From: Alphaproteobacteria bacterium
GTDB taxonomy: Bacteria > Pseudomonadota > Alphaproteobacteria > UBA8366
Direction of reading: 5' to 3'
Assembly (NCBI GenBank): GCA_021774335.1
Contig: JAJFJD010000023.1
Location: 86,001-150,000, forward strand
Length of the DNA: 64,000 bases
A model generated the notes under the pieces. It was not told where the DNA came from and did no database searches. It worked only from the letters and a program-made list of their open reading frames with translations. Below are positions 18,162 to 28,463 of the stretch, piece after piece. The position numbers were made by a program, and so were the translations under genes. Numbering within the stretch: position 1 is the stretch's first letter; every line of letters begins with the position of its first letter.

Positions 18162-19490
18162 TTATCGCTTGCTCACCGGGACGAAGGGTCGTTCCGTCGG
18201 GCCGGTATAGAGCTGGCGTGGCCGCCCCAGCTTGGCGGTCGGATCCTCGATCATTTCCTTCCACTGCGAAATCCAGCCGACCGTTCGCGCAACCGCGAAC
18301 AGTACTGTGAACATGCTCGTCGGGAAGTTCATGGCCTTCAGGATGATGCCGGAATAAAAATCGACATTCGGGAACAGTTTCTTGCTGACGAAGTAATCAT
18401 CTTCGAGCGCGAGACGCTCCAATTCCATGGCCAGCTTCAGCAGCGGTTCGTCGCGGATGCCGAGGGCGTCCAGGACTTCGTGGCAACTCTGTTGCATGAC
18501 TTTGGCGCGCGGATCGTAGTTCTTGTACACGCGATGGCCGAAGCCCATCAGCCGGAATTCGTCATCCGGATCCTTCGCCTTTTCAACAAACTCGGAAATC
18601 TTATCCACGCTGCCGATCTGGTCGAGCATGGCCAACACCGCCTCGTTGGCGCCGCCATGCGCCGGTCCCCAAAGCGACGAAATACCGGCGGAAATACTCG
18701 CAAACGGGTTCGCGCCGGTTGATCCTGCGAGGCGCACCGTCGACGTCGACGCATTCTGCTCGTGATCGGCGTGCAGGATCAGGATGCGGTCCATGGCCTT
18801 CGCCAGTACCGGGTCGACCTTGTATTCCTCGGCCGGTACGGCGAACATCATGTGCAAGAAGTTCTCGGCATAGGTGAGGTCGTTCCGCGGATACACGAAG
18901 GGCTGGCCGACGGAAAACTTGTAGGCCATCGCGGCGATCGTCGGCACCTTTGCAATCAGACGGTGCGACGTGATCATACGCTGGCGTTCGTCGTTCACGT
19001 CCAAGGAGTCGTGATAGAAGGCGGATAATGCGCCGACCACGGCCACCATAATGGCCATCGGGTGGGCGTCGCGGCGGAAGCCCCGGAAGAAATAGCTCAG
19101 CTGTTCGTGCACCATCGTGTGATTGGTGATGGTGGATTCGAAATCTTCCTTCTCCGCCTTGTTCGGCAATTCGCCGTTCAGCAGGAGGTAGCAGACTTCC
19201 ATGAAGTCGCTTTGTTCGGCGAGCTCCTCGATGCGGTAACCGCGGTGCATCAGGACGCCTTCTTCGCCGTCGATATAGGTGATCTGCGATTCACAGGCGC
19301 CGGTCGACGTATATCCCGGATCATAGGTGAAATGCCCGGTTTGGCCGTACAGGCTGCGAACATCGATGACTTTTGGTCCCGTTGATCCCGGCATCAGGGG
19401 GAAGTCGTAGTTTTCACCGGTGGTGTGATCGGTGAGTGTCACATACTCATTCGAAGCCGCCGAACCGGTGGCAGATTTTTTCTGCGTCAT
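18162..19490 (-). CDS. gltA: Citrate synthase (type II)
   Basis: Condenses acetyl-CoA and oxaloacetate, the entry step of the TCA cycle; 442 residues, the hexameric Gram-negative type. It carries the N-terminal small domain ([20 protein letters not shown]) and the conserved catalytic region [15 protein letters not shown], with H319. The active-site histidine region [19 protein letters not shown] and the catalytic aspartate segment [13 protein letters not shown] are also present. AAGGA lies close upstream of the ATG. It has its own predicted promoter (19587-19615) and terminator (18090-18115), so it can be expressed independently of the upstream gltX. Confidence 0.97.
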   Translation of the reverse strand: MTQKKSATGSAASNEYVTLTDHTTGENYDFPLMPGSTGPKVIDVRSLYGQTGHFTYDPGYTSTGACESQITYIDGEEGVLMHRGYRIEELAEQSDFMEVCYLLLNGELPNKAEKEDFESTITNHTMVHEQLSYFFRGFRRDAHPMAIMVAVVGALSAFYHDSLDVNDERQRMITSHRLIAKVPTIAAMAYKFSVGQPFVYPRNDLTYAENFLHMMFAVPAEEYKVDPVLAKAMDRILILHADHEQNASTSTVRLAGSTGANPFASISAGISSLWGPAHGGANEAVLAMLDQIGSVDKISEFVEKAKDPDDEFRLMGFGHRVYKNYDPRAKVMQQSCHEVLDALGIRDEPLLKLAMELERLALEDDYFVSKKLFPNVDFYSGIILKAMNFPTSMFTVLFAVARTVGWISQWKEMIEDPTAKLGRPRQLYTGPTERPFVPVSKR

Positions 19491-19586
19491 GTTGGATCCT
19501 TCTATCTTGCAAGCGTCAGATCACGAACTAGGACGGTGCACGGTCTTAGCCTGCTTTCCCCGTTACCCTTGCGTCTGTTGCAGTGC

Positions 19587-19615
19587 AGTATACCCGTATT
19601 GGCGGCGTTGGGCAA
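19587..19615 (-). promoter_or_regulatory. Predicted promoter of gltA
   Basis: On the minus strand, TTGCCC (plus positions 19610-19615) and TATACT (19587-19592) are 17 bases apart; the -10 matches consensus at 5 of 6 positions. Transcription would begin about 90 bases before the gltA start. The -35 lies only 7 bases from the gltX stop codon, so gltX transcripts probably read into gltA. Confidence 0.6.
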
Positions 19616-19621
19616 ACCTGC

Positions 19622-21040
19622 TCAGGAATTGGGCAGTACCCCGGGCACGGCTTGAATACGGGCGATTGTCTCCTCACGGCCGAGGATTTCCATCACTTCG
19701 AAGAGCCCGGGCGATGCATTCGAACCGGTCAATGCTGCACGTATTGGTTGAGCAACCTTTCCGAAGCCCAGGTCGTTCTCCTCGCCATAGGCACGCAGCG
19801 CTGATTCCAGATTATCACTTTTCCAGGGATCGGCGGATGATAGGACCGCGGCCGCGCCGCCGAGGACCGTGACCGCTGGATCCTTTAGTAGTTTTGCGGC
19901 CTTGGCATTCTCAAGCGGGAAGGTCGGCCGGACGACATAAAATGCGGCGCTTTCGGCTAGGTCGAGCAATGTCTTCGCGCGTGGCTTGAGCCCCTCCATG
20001 CCATTGGCCAGGCGTGCACTGCCAACGTCGTCTATCGTTATGCCATGGGTGTTCTCGATTTGCGGCACGATCATGTCGACCAGCCGATTTTCGTTAGATT
20101 CCTTGAGGTAGTGCGCGTTCAGGCTTTCCAGCTTTGCGAGATCGAAACGGGCCGGCGAGCGGCCGACACTATCGAGATCGAACCATTCGACGGCTTGCTC
20201 GGTCGAGATGGTTTCTTCATCGCCATGGCTCCAGCCGAGCCGCAGTAAATAGTTCCGCATGGCCTCGGGAAGGAACCCCATTTCACGGTATTCCTCGACG
20301 CCAAGGGCGCCGTGCCGCTTGGAAAGTTTCTGTCCGTCGGCTCCGTGGATCAGCGGGATATGGCCGAAGACCGGTACCGGCCAATCGAGCGCCTGAAATA
20401 AATGCAACTGCCTGAAGGCATTGTTGAGATGATCGTCGCCGCGGATGATGTGGGTGATTCCCATGTCGTGGTCGTCAACCACAACGGACAGCATGTAGGT
20501 TGGCGTGCCGTCGGCGCGCAGCAGGATGAAATCGTCGAGCTGCTCGCCGGCGACGGTGACGTCGCCCTGGACGAGGTCGGAGATGGTGGTTTTACCGCAC
20601 TGCGGCATTTTTATCCGGACCACCGGATCGACGCCGGCGGGGGCGTCGGCCGGGTCGCGGTCGCGCCAACGCCTGTCATACAGCGCCGGACGGCCCTCTG
20701 CGCGGGCGGTTTCCCGCATTTCCTTCAATTCTTCCGGTGAGCAGTAGCAGTGGTAGGCCTGGCCGGCGTCGATCAGTTCTTTCGCGACTGCAGCATGGCG
20801 TTCGGCGTTGTGGGTCTGAAAGACGACATCGCCGTCCCAGTCGAGGCCGAGCCAGTTGAGCCCGTCGAGGATGGCGTCTATCGCTTCCTGGGTTGACCGC
20901 TTGCGGTCGGTATCCTCGATCCGCAGCATCATGCGGCCCCCGTGATGGCGGGCAAAGAGCCAGTTGAAGAGCGCGGTTCGCGCGCTTCCGATATGAAGGC
21001 GTCCGGTCGGCGATGGCGGGAAACGGGTTACGACTGTCAT
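19622..21040 (-). CDS. gltX: Glutamyl-tRNA synthetase
   Basis: Class I synthetase that charges tRNA-Glu (possibly also tRNA-Gln before amidation); 472 residues. The HIGH-type motif is RFPPSPTGRLHIGSARTALF at the N terminus, and the KMSKS-type motif is KLSKRHG at residues 238-244. RIEDTDRKRSTQEAIDAI and the anticodon-binding helical domain at the C terminus agree with GltX rather than the short Glu-Q-tRNA synthetase. Many alphaproteobacteria carry two gltX copies; which one this is cannot be told here. The intergenic region to the divergent comEC is 166 bases. Confidence 0.96.
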   Translation of the reverse strand: MTVVTRFPPSPTGRLHIGSARTALFNWLFARHHGGRMMLRIEDTDRKRSTQEAIDAILDGLNWLGLDWDGDVVFQTHNAERHAAVAKELIDAGQAYHCYCSPEELKEMRETARAEGRPALYDRRWRDRDPADAPAGVDPVVRIKMPQCGKTTISDLVQGDVTVAGEQLDDFILLRADGTPTYMLSVVVDDHDMGITHIIRGDDHLNNAFRQLHLFQALDWPVPVFGHIPLIHGADGQKLSKRHGALGVEEYREMGFLPEAMRNYLLRLGWSHGDEETISTEQAVEWFDLDSVGRSPARFDLAKLESLNAHYLKESNENRLVDMIVPQIENTHGITIDDVGSARLANGMEGLKPRAKTLLDLAESAAFYVVRPTFPLENAKAAKLLKDPAVTVLGGAAAVLSSADPWKSDNLESALRAYGEENDLGFGKVAQPIRAALTGSNASPGLFEVMEILGREETIARIQAVPGVLPNS

Positions 21041-21206
21041 GGCGTCTGTGTCTGGTTGGGGTCAGCGCGGCTTTGCGCGCATCGGGCGGGCAGGGTGTAG
21101 CACACTGGCTTGCCACTCGCACCCCTAGCGCCCGCTATTGCGGGGTTTCGAATGCGGTATATGCTCCCTAGACACGTTGCGACGGCTGGGGACGAGGGGA
21201 AACGCG

Positions 21207-23321
21207 ATGTCGACGCTGGGTGCGTCGAATTTCAAGCGTATCGCGGCTTGGCGTGCGTTGGTCGCGCGGGCTGAGACGCTCGCCGCCGCGCAGCGTGATC
21301 GTTGGCCCTTGTGGACGCCGGTATTGTTCGGCACCGGGATCGCTATTTACTTCTCATTGCGGTTCGAGCCGTCTCTGTGGTGGGCTGCGGGGGCTTTCAG
21401 CGGCTTTCTCGGTGCAGCTTGGTTGATTCGGGGGGCGGTGTTCGCGCGAGCGGCATTTATCGCGCTGACGCTTGTTGCGGGTGGATTTTTCGTAGCGCAG
21501 CAGCATACCCACTGGGTCGCGGCGCCCGTCCTCGAAAAGCCGATCAGGGCGGCACTGGTCACCGGGCAGGTCATTCAGCTTGAACGCGGCCTAAAGGGAC
21601 CGCGAGTGGTCTTGGATAAGCCTACTGTACGGCGGCTCGCCCCCGAGGCCACCCCGGATCGAATCCGGCTTCGGCTTCGGCGTGGTGACACTGTCGGCGT
21701 TGGCGAGCGAATTGCGGTATTGGCCCGGCTTTCGCCGCCACCGGCGCCGGCCATGCCGGGCGCCTACGACTTCCAGCGCCGTGCCTGGTTTGCCCGTCTC
21801 GGCGGTGTCGGATTCGCGCTGGGCCATGTGAAGCCGGCCGATGATATCGGCAGCGGCGTCGGGACCGCCGCGATCAAGCTGGCAAAACTCCGCCAGGCGA
21901 TGGCGGATCGGATACGGGGGAGTCTTCCCGCCGAGAGCGGGGCAATTGCCGCGGCTTTGATCGTCGGAGATCGAAGCGCCATTCCCGAAGAGACGGTCCA
22001 GGCCTTGCGGGACGCGGGGCTGGCCCATCTCCTGGCCATATCGGGTCTTCATCTGGGATTGGTGGCAACAATCCTGTTTTTCGGCGTTCGTCTGGTACTG
22101 GCGATCTTCGAGCCCGTGGCGCTGCGCCTGCCGATCAAGAAGATCGCGGCAATTGCCGCACTCGCGGGTGCGTTCATTTATCTGTTGCTTGCCGGCGCCA
22201 CCGTGCCGACACAGCGGGCATTCATCATGACGGGCATCGTGCTGTTCGCGGTGCTGGTGGACCGAACGGCCCTGTCGCTGCGCCTCGTCGCGTGGGCAGC
22301 CATGATTGTCCTGGCCCTAGCCCCCGATGTGTTGTTGAGCGCGAGTTTTCAGATGTCCTTCGCCGCCGTCGTGGCTTTGGTCGCGGTCTATGAGGCGTTG
22401 CGGGAACCGATGCGCGACTGGTTGCGGGGAAGCGGTCCCGGCCGAAGACTGGCGTTCTATTTCATCGGCGTCGCCATCAGCACGATCGTCGCCGGTGCAG
22501 CGACGGGATTGATTGCGCTGCATCATTTCGGCCGGATCACGCAGTTTGGCCTGGTAGCAAACTTGGCGGCTGTTCCGATCGCGAGTTTTTGGATCATGCC
22601 GTGGGGCGTTCTTGCGGCGGCGCTGATGCCATTCGGCCTCGAAGAGTTCGCCTTGGTTCCGATGGCATGGGGAATCGAATGGGTGGTATTCGTTGCCCGG
22701 ACCGTCGCCGGATGGCCGGGGGCGGTGGCTGCAATTCCGGTCCTGCCGCAAGCAGGGCTGGTCGCGATTGCATTGGGAGGATTGTGGCTGTGCCTGTGGC
22801 AAGGGCGTGTTCGATTGCTCGGTTGCCTCGGCATTGTCAGCGGGTTGATCATCATCCCATTGACGGATCGGCCGGACATCCTCGTCACCGGAAACGGAAA
22901 ACTGATGGCGGTCCGTCTCGCTGATGGGACTTTGGGCCTGACCAGCGGCAAGACCGAACGGTTTGCGGCGAAGATATGGATGGAGCGGGACGGGCAGTTG
23001 GAGCCGCGTGTTTGGGAGGCTGGGAGCAGCGTTGCCGCACCTCTGTCTTGCGACAGGCTGGGCTGCGTGTACCGCCGCGCCGGACGTCATATCGCACTGA
23101 TCAAAGATGCGCGGGCCTTTGCCGACGATTGCAATGCAGATTGGATCGTCGTCAGCACGGTCCCGGTTCGGCGAGCCTGCCGCGGAACGGCCCGTACGAT
23201 CGACCGGTTCGACCTATGGCGGCAAGGGGCGCATGCCATCTGGATCGGCCAAGACGCTGTCACGGTCAAAAGCGTTCGCGCCGTCCGGGGTGATCGGCCC
23301 TGGACGGCGCGTCGGCCGTGA
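21207..23321 (+). CDS. ComEC/Rec2 family inner-membrane DNA-uptake protein
   Basis: 704 residues. Family members form the inner-membrane channel for single-stranded DNA during natural transformation. A hydrophobic N-terminal pair of segments is followed by a DUF4131-like OB region (RIRLRLRRGDTVGVGERIAV, then MPGAYDFQRRAWFARLGGVG). The polytopic Competence domain comes next, about residues 210-520 (LAHLLAISGLHLGLVA, LLLAGATVPTQRAFIM). The last ~160 residues resemble a decayed metallo-beta-lactamase domain (DILVTGNGKLMAVRLADG) but show no HxHxDH metal motif. GAGGGGA at 21194-21200 supports the ATG at 21207 over the upstream one at 21138. No other transformation gene is in the window, so DNA uptake is inferred from family only. 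Confidence 0.85.
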   Translation: MSTLGASNFKRIAAWRALVARAETLAAAQRDRWPLWTPVLFGTGIAIYFSLRFEPSLWWAAGAFSGFLGAAWLIRGAVFARAAFIALTLVAGGFFVAQQHTHWVAAPVLEKPIRAALVTGQVIQLERGLKGPRVVLDKPTVRRLAPEATPDRIRLRLRRGDTVGVGERIAVLARLSPPPAPAMPGAYDFQRRAWFARLGGVGFALGHVKPADDIGSGVGTAAIKLAKLRQAMADRIRGSLPAESGAIAAALIVGDRSAIPEETVQALRDAGLAHLLAISGLHLGLVATILFFGVRLVLAIFEPVALRLPIKKIAAIAALAGAFIYLLLAGATVPTQRAFIMTGIVLFAVLVDRTALSLRLVAWAAMIVLALAPDVLLSASFQMSFAAVVALVAVYEALREPMRDWLRGSGPGRRLAFYFIGVAISTIVAGAATGLIALHHFGRITQFGLVANLAAVPIASFWIMPWGVLAAALMPFGLEEFALVPMAWGIEWVVFVARTVAGWPGAVAAIPVLPQAGLVAIALGGLWLCLWQGRVRLLGCLGIVSGLIIIPLTDRPDILVTGNGKLMAVRLADGTLGLTSGKTERFAAKIWMERDGQLEPRVWEAGSSVAAPLSCDRLGCVYRRAGRHIALIKDARAFADDCNADWIVVSTVPVRRACRGTARTIDRFDLWRQGAHAIWIGQDAVTVKSVRAVRGDRPWTARRP

Positions 23322-23346
23322 TCGGAACAATTTGTTCGAGTGTCGG

Positions 23347-24045
23347 CTAGTACTGCCGCATCAAGCCGATCAACCGGCCCTGCACGGCGACGCGATCGGG
23401 GCCGAAGATCCGGGTTTCATAGGACTTGTTGGCGGGTTCCAGCGCGATTGAATTGCCCTTCTGGCGGATGCGCTTCAGCGTGACCTCGGCGTCGTCGACC
23501 AAGGCCACGACGATGGCGCCGTTTTCGGCAGTGTCGCAGCGTTCGATAATGACCGTATCGCCGTCGTAGATGCCGGCGTCGATCATCGAATCGCCGTCAA
23601 CTTCCAGCGCATAATTTTCGCCGCCGCCGAGCAAGCTGGGTGGGACATCGACATTGTCGTTTTCCTCGCGCAGTGCCTCGATCGGCGTGCCGGCGGCGAT
23701 TCGCCCGTAGAGGGGAAGCGAAACGGTTTGCCCCGAATCGGGTACGGCTGTGCCGACGAGCGGGCCGCTGTTGTCGCTGACGAGCCGTGGTGCGAATCGG
23801 CCGACGTTGGGCCGTTCGGTTTGTGGGGAGTTTTCCGGCATTCGGAGGATTTCCAGCGCCCGTGCACGATGCGGCAGGCGGCGGATAAAGCCCCGTTCCT
23901 CAAGGCCGGTGATCAACCGGTGGATGCCTGATTTGGATTTGAGATCAAGCGCTTCCTTCATCTCGTCGAAGGAGGGCGGCACGCCGTTCTCCTTCAGGCA
24001 TTCATGAACATACATCAACAGTTGATATTGCTTCCGCGTGAGCAT
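23347..24045 (-). CDS. lexA: LexA SOS-response repressor / autoprotease
   Basis: Represses DNA-damage genes until RecA filaments trigger self-cleavage; 232 residues. An N-terminal winged helix ([35 protein letters not shown]) is followed by a ~50-residue linker longer than that of E. coli. The cleavage site is A118-G119 (GRIAAGTP), the catalytic serine S153 (DGDSMI) and the lysine K191 (AEVTLKR). I chose the ATG at 24045 because it gives the canonical LexA N terminus; an ATG at 24114 would add 23 unconserved residues. It lies downstream of moeA in the trpGDC-moaC-moeA direction. A LexA box at 24154-24168 indicates autoregulation. Confidence 0.97.
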   Translation of the reverse strand: MLTRKQYQLLMYVHECLKENGVPPSFDEMKEALDLKSKSGIHRLITGLEERGFIRRLPHRARALEILRMPENSPQTERPNVGRFAPRLVSDNSGPLVGTAVPDSGQTVSLPLYGRIAAGTPIEALREENDNVDVPPSLLGGGENYALEVDGDSMIDAGIYDGDTVIIERCDTAENGAIVVALVDDAEVTLKRIRQKGNSIALEPANKSYETRIFGPDRVAVQGRLIGLMRQY

Positions 24046-24153
24046 TCCCAGTCCCTTTACATCGCAAAAAGTATCATGACGACCGTCAAAGAAGAATTTT
24101 TCCCATAAAAACAATGGTTAAAATCTTCGAACAAAACGGAAACGTCGAGATAT

Positions 24154-24168
24154 GTTCTAGTTTGGTTC
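24154..24168 (-). promoter_or_regulatory. LexA-binding SOS box (GTTC-N7-GTTC)
   Basis: GTTC (24154-24157), seven bases, GTTC (24165-24168): an exact match to the alphaproteobacterial direct-repeat LexA operator. It lies about 110 bases upstream of the lexA start, in the 169-base gap behind moeA. A degenerate second copy in the opposite orientation, GAAC-N7-AAAC, is at 24129-24143. I did not identify the lexA promoter with confidence. Confidence 0.85.
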
Positions 24169-24214
24169 GCGAATCGGGTCAAGGGAAATCGGACGGGCGA
24201 TTTCCGATATTGGC

Positions 24215-25419
24215 TCAATATCCGGGTGGTATTTCCAGGATATCTACCGCATCACCAGACTTTGCGGCCGGGGCATGCGGTGGTCTTACGACAAAGCAAT
24301 CGGCACCGGCAAGCGGCACCATCATCGAACTGTCTTGTTTCTTGAAAGTTGTTGCGATCCGGGCACCATCATCGCCGTCGGTGAGGGTCGCGCGCAGGTA
24401 ATCCTGCCGCCGATCATTCTCCGCCAGGGGATGTGCAAGCACTGCCGATCGGCGTTTTAGGCCACCATTTTCGATCGATAGCATGGCCTTAATGGCCGGC
24501 TGCACGAAGACGAGGGCACAGACCAGGCTGGAAACGGGGTTGCCGGGCAGGCCGATCATCAGGCTCTCGCCCAGCGTACCGAACATCAATGGTTTGCCGG
24601 GGCGCATTGCGATTCGCCAGAAATCGATTGCGAGGCCTTGTTCGCCCAAGACGCTTTGCACCAGGTCATGGTCGCCGACGGACGCGCCGCCGGTCGTCAG
24701 CAGCAAGTCGGCGCCGGCGGCGCCGTGCGCCATACGGCTGAGTGCGTCACGGTCGTCAGGCGCGATACCAAGCAGGATAGGGTCGCCGCCGAAGGACTTG
24801 ATGGCTGCGGCAAGCGCCAATGCGTTCGAACTGACAATCTGATTCGGCCCCACGGGATCGCCGGGCATGACCACCTCGTCACCAGTCGCCAGGATAGCAA
24901 CGCGGGGTTTCCGCCGGACCATCAGCCAGGGCCGGTCCATCGCCGCCGCGAGGCCGATGTCACGCGCCGTCAAAACCTGACCAACGGTTAGCAAGCGGTC
25001 TCCGGCGGAAAAGTCCAAACCGGCGGGGCGAATATAGTGGCCGGACGGGGATGTTTCCTTGACGATCACCGTGTCGCCGTCGGTCTCCGTATCCTCTTGA
25101 ATCACGATGGCGTCGGCGCCGTCGGGCACTGGCCCTCCGGTGAAGATTCGCACGGCCTGATTGGCACCAACCGTGCCCGTAAAGGCGTCTCCGGCCGGTG
25201 CGTAGCCGATGACGTCGAGTTTGGCTGGCACTGTCGTGACGTCCTCCGCGCGCACGGCATATCCGTCCATCGCCGACACGGCGGATGGCGGTTGGGTGCG
25301 CCGTGCTTCAAGGTCTTCGGCAAGGACCCGGCCGAGGCCGTCGACAAGGCTGCATTGCTCGGCGGGAACGGGCTTCGCCGCCGCGATGATGCGTTGTTGG
25401 GCTTCTTCCACCGACAGCA

Positions 25420-25420
<1 letters not shown>
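24215..25420 (-). CDS. moeA: Molybdopterin molybdenumtransferase MoeA
   Basis: Inserts molybdate into adenylylated molybdopterin, the last common step of molybdenum cofactor synthesis; 401 residues. The N-terminal domain has LPEDLEA-like LAEDLEARRTQPPSAVSAMD followed by GYAVRA, the family hallmark. The MoCF domain contains the LLTTGGASVGDHDLV motif, and a C-terminal beta domain includes PGNPVSSLVCALVFV. Its start codon overlaps the moaC stop by one base (TAATG), so translation is coupled. The stop codon is 46 bases from the LexA box of the next gene. Confidence 0.95.
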
Positions 25421-25896
<476 letters not shown>

Positions 25897-25905
25897 GGTG
25901 AGCCT

Positions 25906-26715
25906 TCAGGCTGGTTGTGCGAGCGGGCGCGCGAGGAGGGTGCGGGTGGCCACGGCGACATCGGGCTGGCGCATCAGCGATTCGCCGATCAGGAAACAGG
26001 ACGCCCCGGCCGCTGCCATCCGTTCCAGGTCGGCGGGTTCGGACAATCCGCTCTCACTGATGAGAATGCGGCCCTCGGGGATCGAGGCCGCCAGCGCTTC
26101 CGTCGTTGCCAGATCGACCTCGAGCGTCTTCAGATTTCGGTTGTTTACGCCGATCAGCCGTGATTTGAGCTTGAGCGCGCGCTCCAGTTCCTCGGCATTG
26201 TGAACTTCGACCAGGACATCCATCTTCAAGTCATGAGCGACAGCCTCCAGATTGGCCGCCTCAGTATCGTCCAGGGCCGCCATGATCAGCAGAATGCAGT
26301 CGGCGCCGATCGCCCGCGATTCGTAGACTTGGTATTCGTCGAGGATGAAATCCTTGCGCAGGACGGGCAGGGTCGTCGCCATCCGCGCGGCCGTTAGATA
26401 GTCGTCCCGGCCCTGGAAATAGGGGATATCGGTTAGGATGGACAGACAGGTCGCGCCGCCGGACTGGTAGGCACGGGCTAACGCCGCCGGTGCGAAATTT
26501 TCGCGGATCAAGCCCTTGCTCGGCGACGCTTTCTTGATCTCCGCGATCAGGCCGTACTCACCGCGTTCGACGGCCGCCGCCAATCTGTTGGCAAACGGCC
26601 GTAGAGCCGGGCCGCTGGTGGCCTGCGCCTTGATCGTGTCGATCGGCACATCGGCCATGCGCGCGGCCACATGGTCGCGTTTGTCGGCACAGATTTTGGT
26701 CAGGACGTCGCTCAT
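25906..26715 (-). CDS. trpC: Indole-3-glycerol phosphate synthase
   Basis: Ring-closing step of tryptophan synthesis from CdRP; 269 residues, TIM barrel, monofunctional (no fused TrpF). Signatures are [20 protein letters not shown] near residue 58, the [20 protein letters not shown] stretch, [14 protein letters not shown], and [15 protein letters not shown] with SESGL. Its ATG overlaps the trpD stop by 4 bases, so expression is coupled to trpD. trpF, trpB and trpA are not in the window. Confidence 0.97.
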   Translation of the reverse strand: MSDVLTKICADKRDHVAARMADVPIDTIKAQATSGPALRPFANRLAAAVERGEYGLIAEIKKASPSKGLIRENFAPAALARAYQSGGATCLSILTDIPYFQGRDDYLTAARMATTLPVLRKDFILDEYQVYESRAIGADCILLIMAALDDTEAANLEAVAHDLKMDVLVEVHNAEELERALKLKSRLIGVNNRNLKTLEVDLATTEALAASIPEGRILISESGLSEPADLERMAAAGASCFLIGESLMRQPDVAVATRTLLARPLAQPA

Positions 26716-27752
26716 ACGGCTTTTCCGACGATGGTCAGCATGCGTTCGAGCGCTGATTTCGCGGCCCCCTCGTCGATCGACCGCGCGGCCACCGCGGCGC
26801 CCTCTCGTAGGTCGCCGGCGCTGCCCGCAACGACCAGCGCGGCGGCGGCGTTGAGCAACACGATATCGCGGAACGGTCCCGGCGTGCCGCCGAGCAGGCT
26901 GCCGATGGCTTCCGCGTTCTGAACCGGCGTTCCACCCTTCAAATCTTCAAGCTTTGCGGTCGGCAACCCTGCGTCCTGCGGACTCACCTCGAAGACACGA
27001 ACCTCGCCATCTTTGAGTTCCGCTACTTTCGACGGGCCGGTGGTTGTCAGTTCGTCCATGCCGTCGGAGCCGTGGACGACCCAGACGCGCTCGGCGCCGA
27101 GTTTGGCCAGCACCTGCGCCATCGGTTCGATCCAGTGTTCCGCGAATGTGCCGACCAGCAAGCGCGTCACGGTGGCTGGGTTCGACATCGGGCCCAGCAG
27201 GTTGAAGATCGTGCGAATACCCATCTCAACCCGGGCCGGACCGACATGCCGCATCGCTGAATGATAGACCGGCGCCATCATGAAACCGATACCGGCCTCG
27301 GCGATTGATCGCTGAACGGCCTCGGGAGAGGCTTCCAGGTCCACGCCCAAGGTGCCGAGGACATCGGCCGCGCCGGATTTTGAACTGGCGGCCCGGTTCC
27401 CGTGTTTCGCGACGGGAACGCCGCAGCCGGCGACGACAAGTGCCGTGGCGGTCGAGACATTGTAGGTGCCATGTGAATCGCCACCCGTGCCGACCACGTC
27501 GATCGCGCCCGACGGTGCCTTAATTTTCAGGGACTTGTCGCGCATCGTGCGCACAGCGCCGGTAATCTCCTCGACGGTTTCGCCGCGCAACCGCAGCGCC
27601 ATCAGGAACGCGCCAATCTGAGATGCCGTCGCGTTGCCGGACATCATTACGTCGAACGCGGCTTCCGCTTCGGCTTCCGTTAGCGTCTTGCCGTCGGCGA
27701 CGATGGTGAGGAAGGGTTTGAGGTCGGGTTGTTGTTCGGTGTCCGGTGCCAT
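26712..27752 (-). CDS. trpD: Anthranilate phosphoribosyltransferase
   Basis: Transfers phosphoribose from PRPP to anthranilate; 346 residues. The PRPP-binding motif is [20 protein letters not shown] near residue 85, followed by [20 protein letters not shown] and the [18 protein letters not shown] and [10 protein letters not shown] segments. It lies 12 bases after trpG and overlaps trpC, forming trpGDC. The unlinked trpE is at 31120-32640 on the same strand, separated by two other genes. Confidence 0.97.
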   Translation of the reverse strand: MAPDTEQQPDLKPFLTIVADGKTLTEAEAEAAFDVMMSGNATASQIGAFLMALRLRGETVEEITGAVRTMRDKSLKIKAPSGAIDVVGTGGDSHGTYNVSTATALVVAGCGVPVAKHGNRAASSKSGAADVLGTLGVDLEASPEAVQRSIAEAGIGFMMAPVYHSAMRHVGPARVEMGIRTIFNLLGPMSNPATVTRLLVGTFAEHWIEPMAQVLAKLGAERVWVVHGSDGMDELTTTGPSKVAELKDGEVRVFEVSPQDAGLPTAKLEDLKGGTPVQNAEAIGSLLGGTPGPFRDIVLLNAAAALVVAGSAGDLREGAAVAARSIDEGAAKSALERMLTIVGKAV

Positions 27753-27764
27753 GCGCCTCAGTCC

Positions 27765-28349
27765 CTAATTCTTTTTGCGTGACGACAATGAAAGAAAATT
27801 TTTCAATAGCTTATGGCCGTTTTCTGAAGCGATGCTTTCCGGATGGAACTGCACGCCATGAAGCGGCAGGCTGCGATGGGCCAAGCCCATGATGACGCCA
27901 TCGTCGGTCTCGGCGGAGATTTCCAAGCAATCGGGCATCGAGTCCCGCTCAATGACCAGCGAGTGGTATCGCGTCGACCGGAAGGGTGATGCCAGATCGG
28001 CGAACACGCCCGACCCGTTGTGGTTGATCGCGCTCAGCTTGCCGTGCATCGGCTCGGGCGCGCGCACGACCTTGCCGCCCATCGCCTGCCCAATCGCTTC
28101 GTGGCCCAGGCAAACGCCCAGCAGCGGGATTTTTCGTTCGGCGCAGGCATGCACCATGTCGAGGCTGATGCCCGCGCTGTCCGGATCACATGGTCCCGGC
28201 GAGATCACGATGCCTTCCGGGTTTTGGTCCAGTACCTCGTCGACGCCGACCGCGTCGTTACGATGCACGACGACCTCGGCCCCCAACTCGCCCAGAAAGT
28301 GATACAAGTTGTAGGTAAAGCTGTCGTAATTGTCGATTAAGACAAACAT
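27765..28349 (-). CDS. trpG: Anthranilate synthase glutamine amidotransferase component
   Basis: Supplies ammonia from glutamine to TrpE for anthranilate formation; 194 residues, class I amidotransferase. The active-site Cys80 lies in LLGVCLGHEAIGQA, and the His-Glu pair in HGVQFHPESI; the N terminus FVLIDNYDSFTYNLYHFLGE is diagnostic. A closely related PabA function in folate synthesis cannot be excluded from sequence alone, but linkage to trpD and trpC favours TrpG. There is no good ribosome site in front of the ATG, which may depend on the short reading frame that ends 5 bases upstream. Confidence 0.95.
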   Translation of the reverse strand: MFVLIDNYDSFTYNLYHFLGELGAEVVVHRNDAVGVDEVLDQNPEGIVISPGPCDPDSAGISLDMVHACAERKIPLLGVCLGHEAIGQAMGGKVVRAPEPMHGKLSAINHNGSGVFADLASPFRSTRYHSLVIERDSMPDCLEISAETDDGVIMGLAHRSLPLHGVQFHPESIASENGHKLLKNFLSLSSRKKN

Positions 28350-28354
28350 TTCAA

Positions 28355-28402
28355 TTACTTGTAGCCGAAACTTCCGGCTGCCTCCACCATGCCCGTTGCC
28401 AT
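28355..28402 (-). other. Possible 15-codon upstream open reading frame in the trpG leader
   Basis: On the minus strand, ATG (28400-28402) opens a frame encoding MATGMVEAAGSFGYK that stops with TAA at 28355-28357, five bases before the trpG ATG. It contains no Trp codon, so it is not a classic attenuator peptide. A -10-like TATAAA lies at plus positions 28406-28411, only a few bases ahead, so the frame might be read from a very short leader or be within it. A small hairpin (AGCCG with CGGCT) overlaps its 3' half. Translation is unproven. Confidence 0.25.
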
Positions 28403-28435
28403 AATTTTATAGCAGGGAAGGGTGTCGTAAGAAAG

Positions 28436-28459
28436 CAATCCTGCGCCCAGTCCGGATTG
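28436..28459 (-). terminator. Weak candidate terminator after the enoyl-CoA hydratase gene
   Basis: CAATCC and GGATTG (plus 28436-28441 and 28454-28459) form a perfect 6-bp stem with a 12-base loop. On the minus strand it is followed by CTTTCTTA. The stem is short, so termination here would be partial at best. Confidence 0.3.
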
Positions 28460-28463
28460 TATT

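Noticed and set aside
23325..23337. GAACAATTTGTTC palindrome between comEC and lexA stops
   Set aside because: It resembles a Gram-positive type SOS box but lies at two gene ends, has the wrong spacing for this lineage's LexA, and has no T tract for a terminator. Probably chance.
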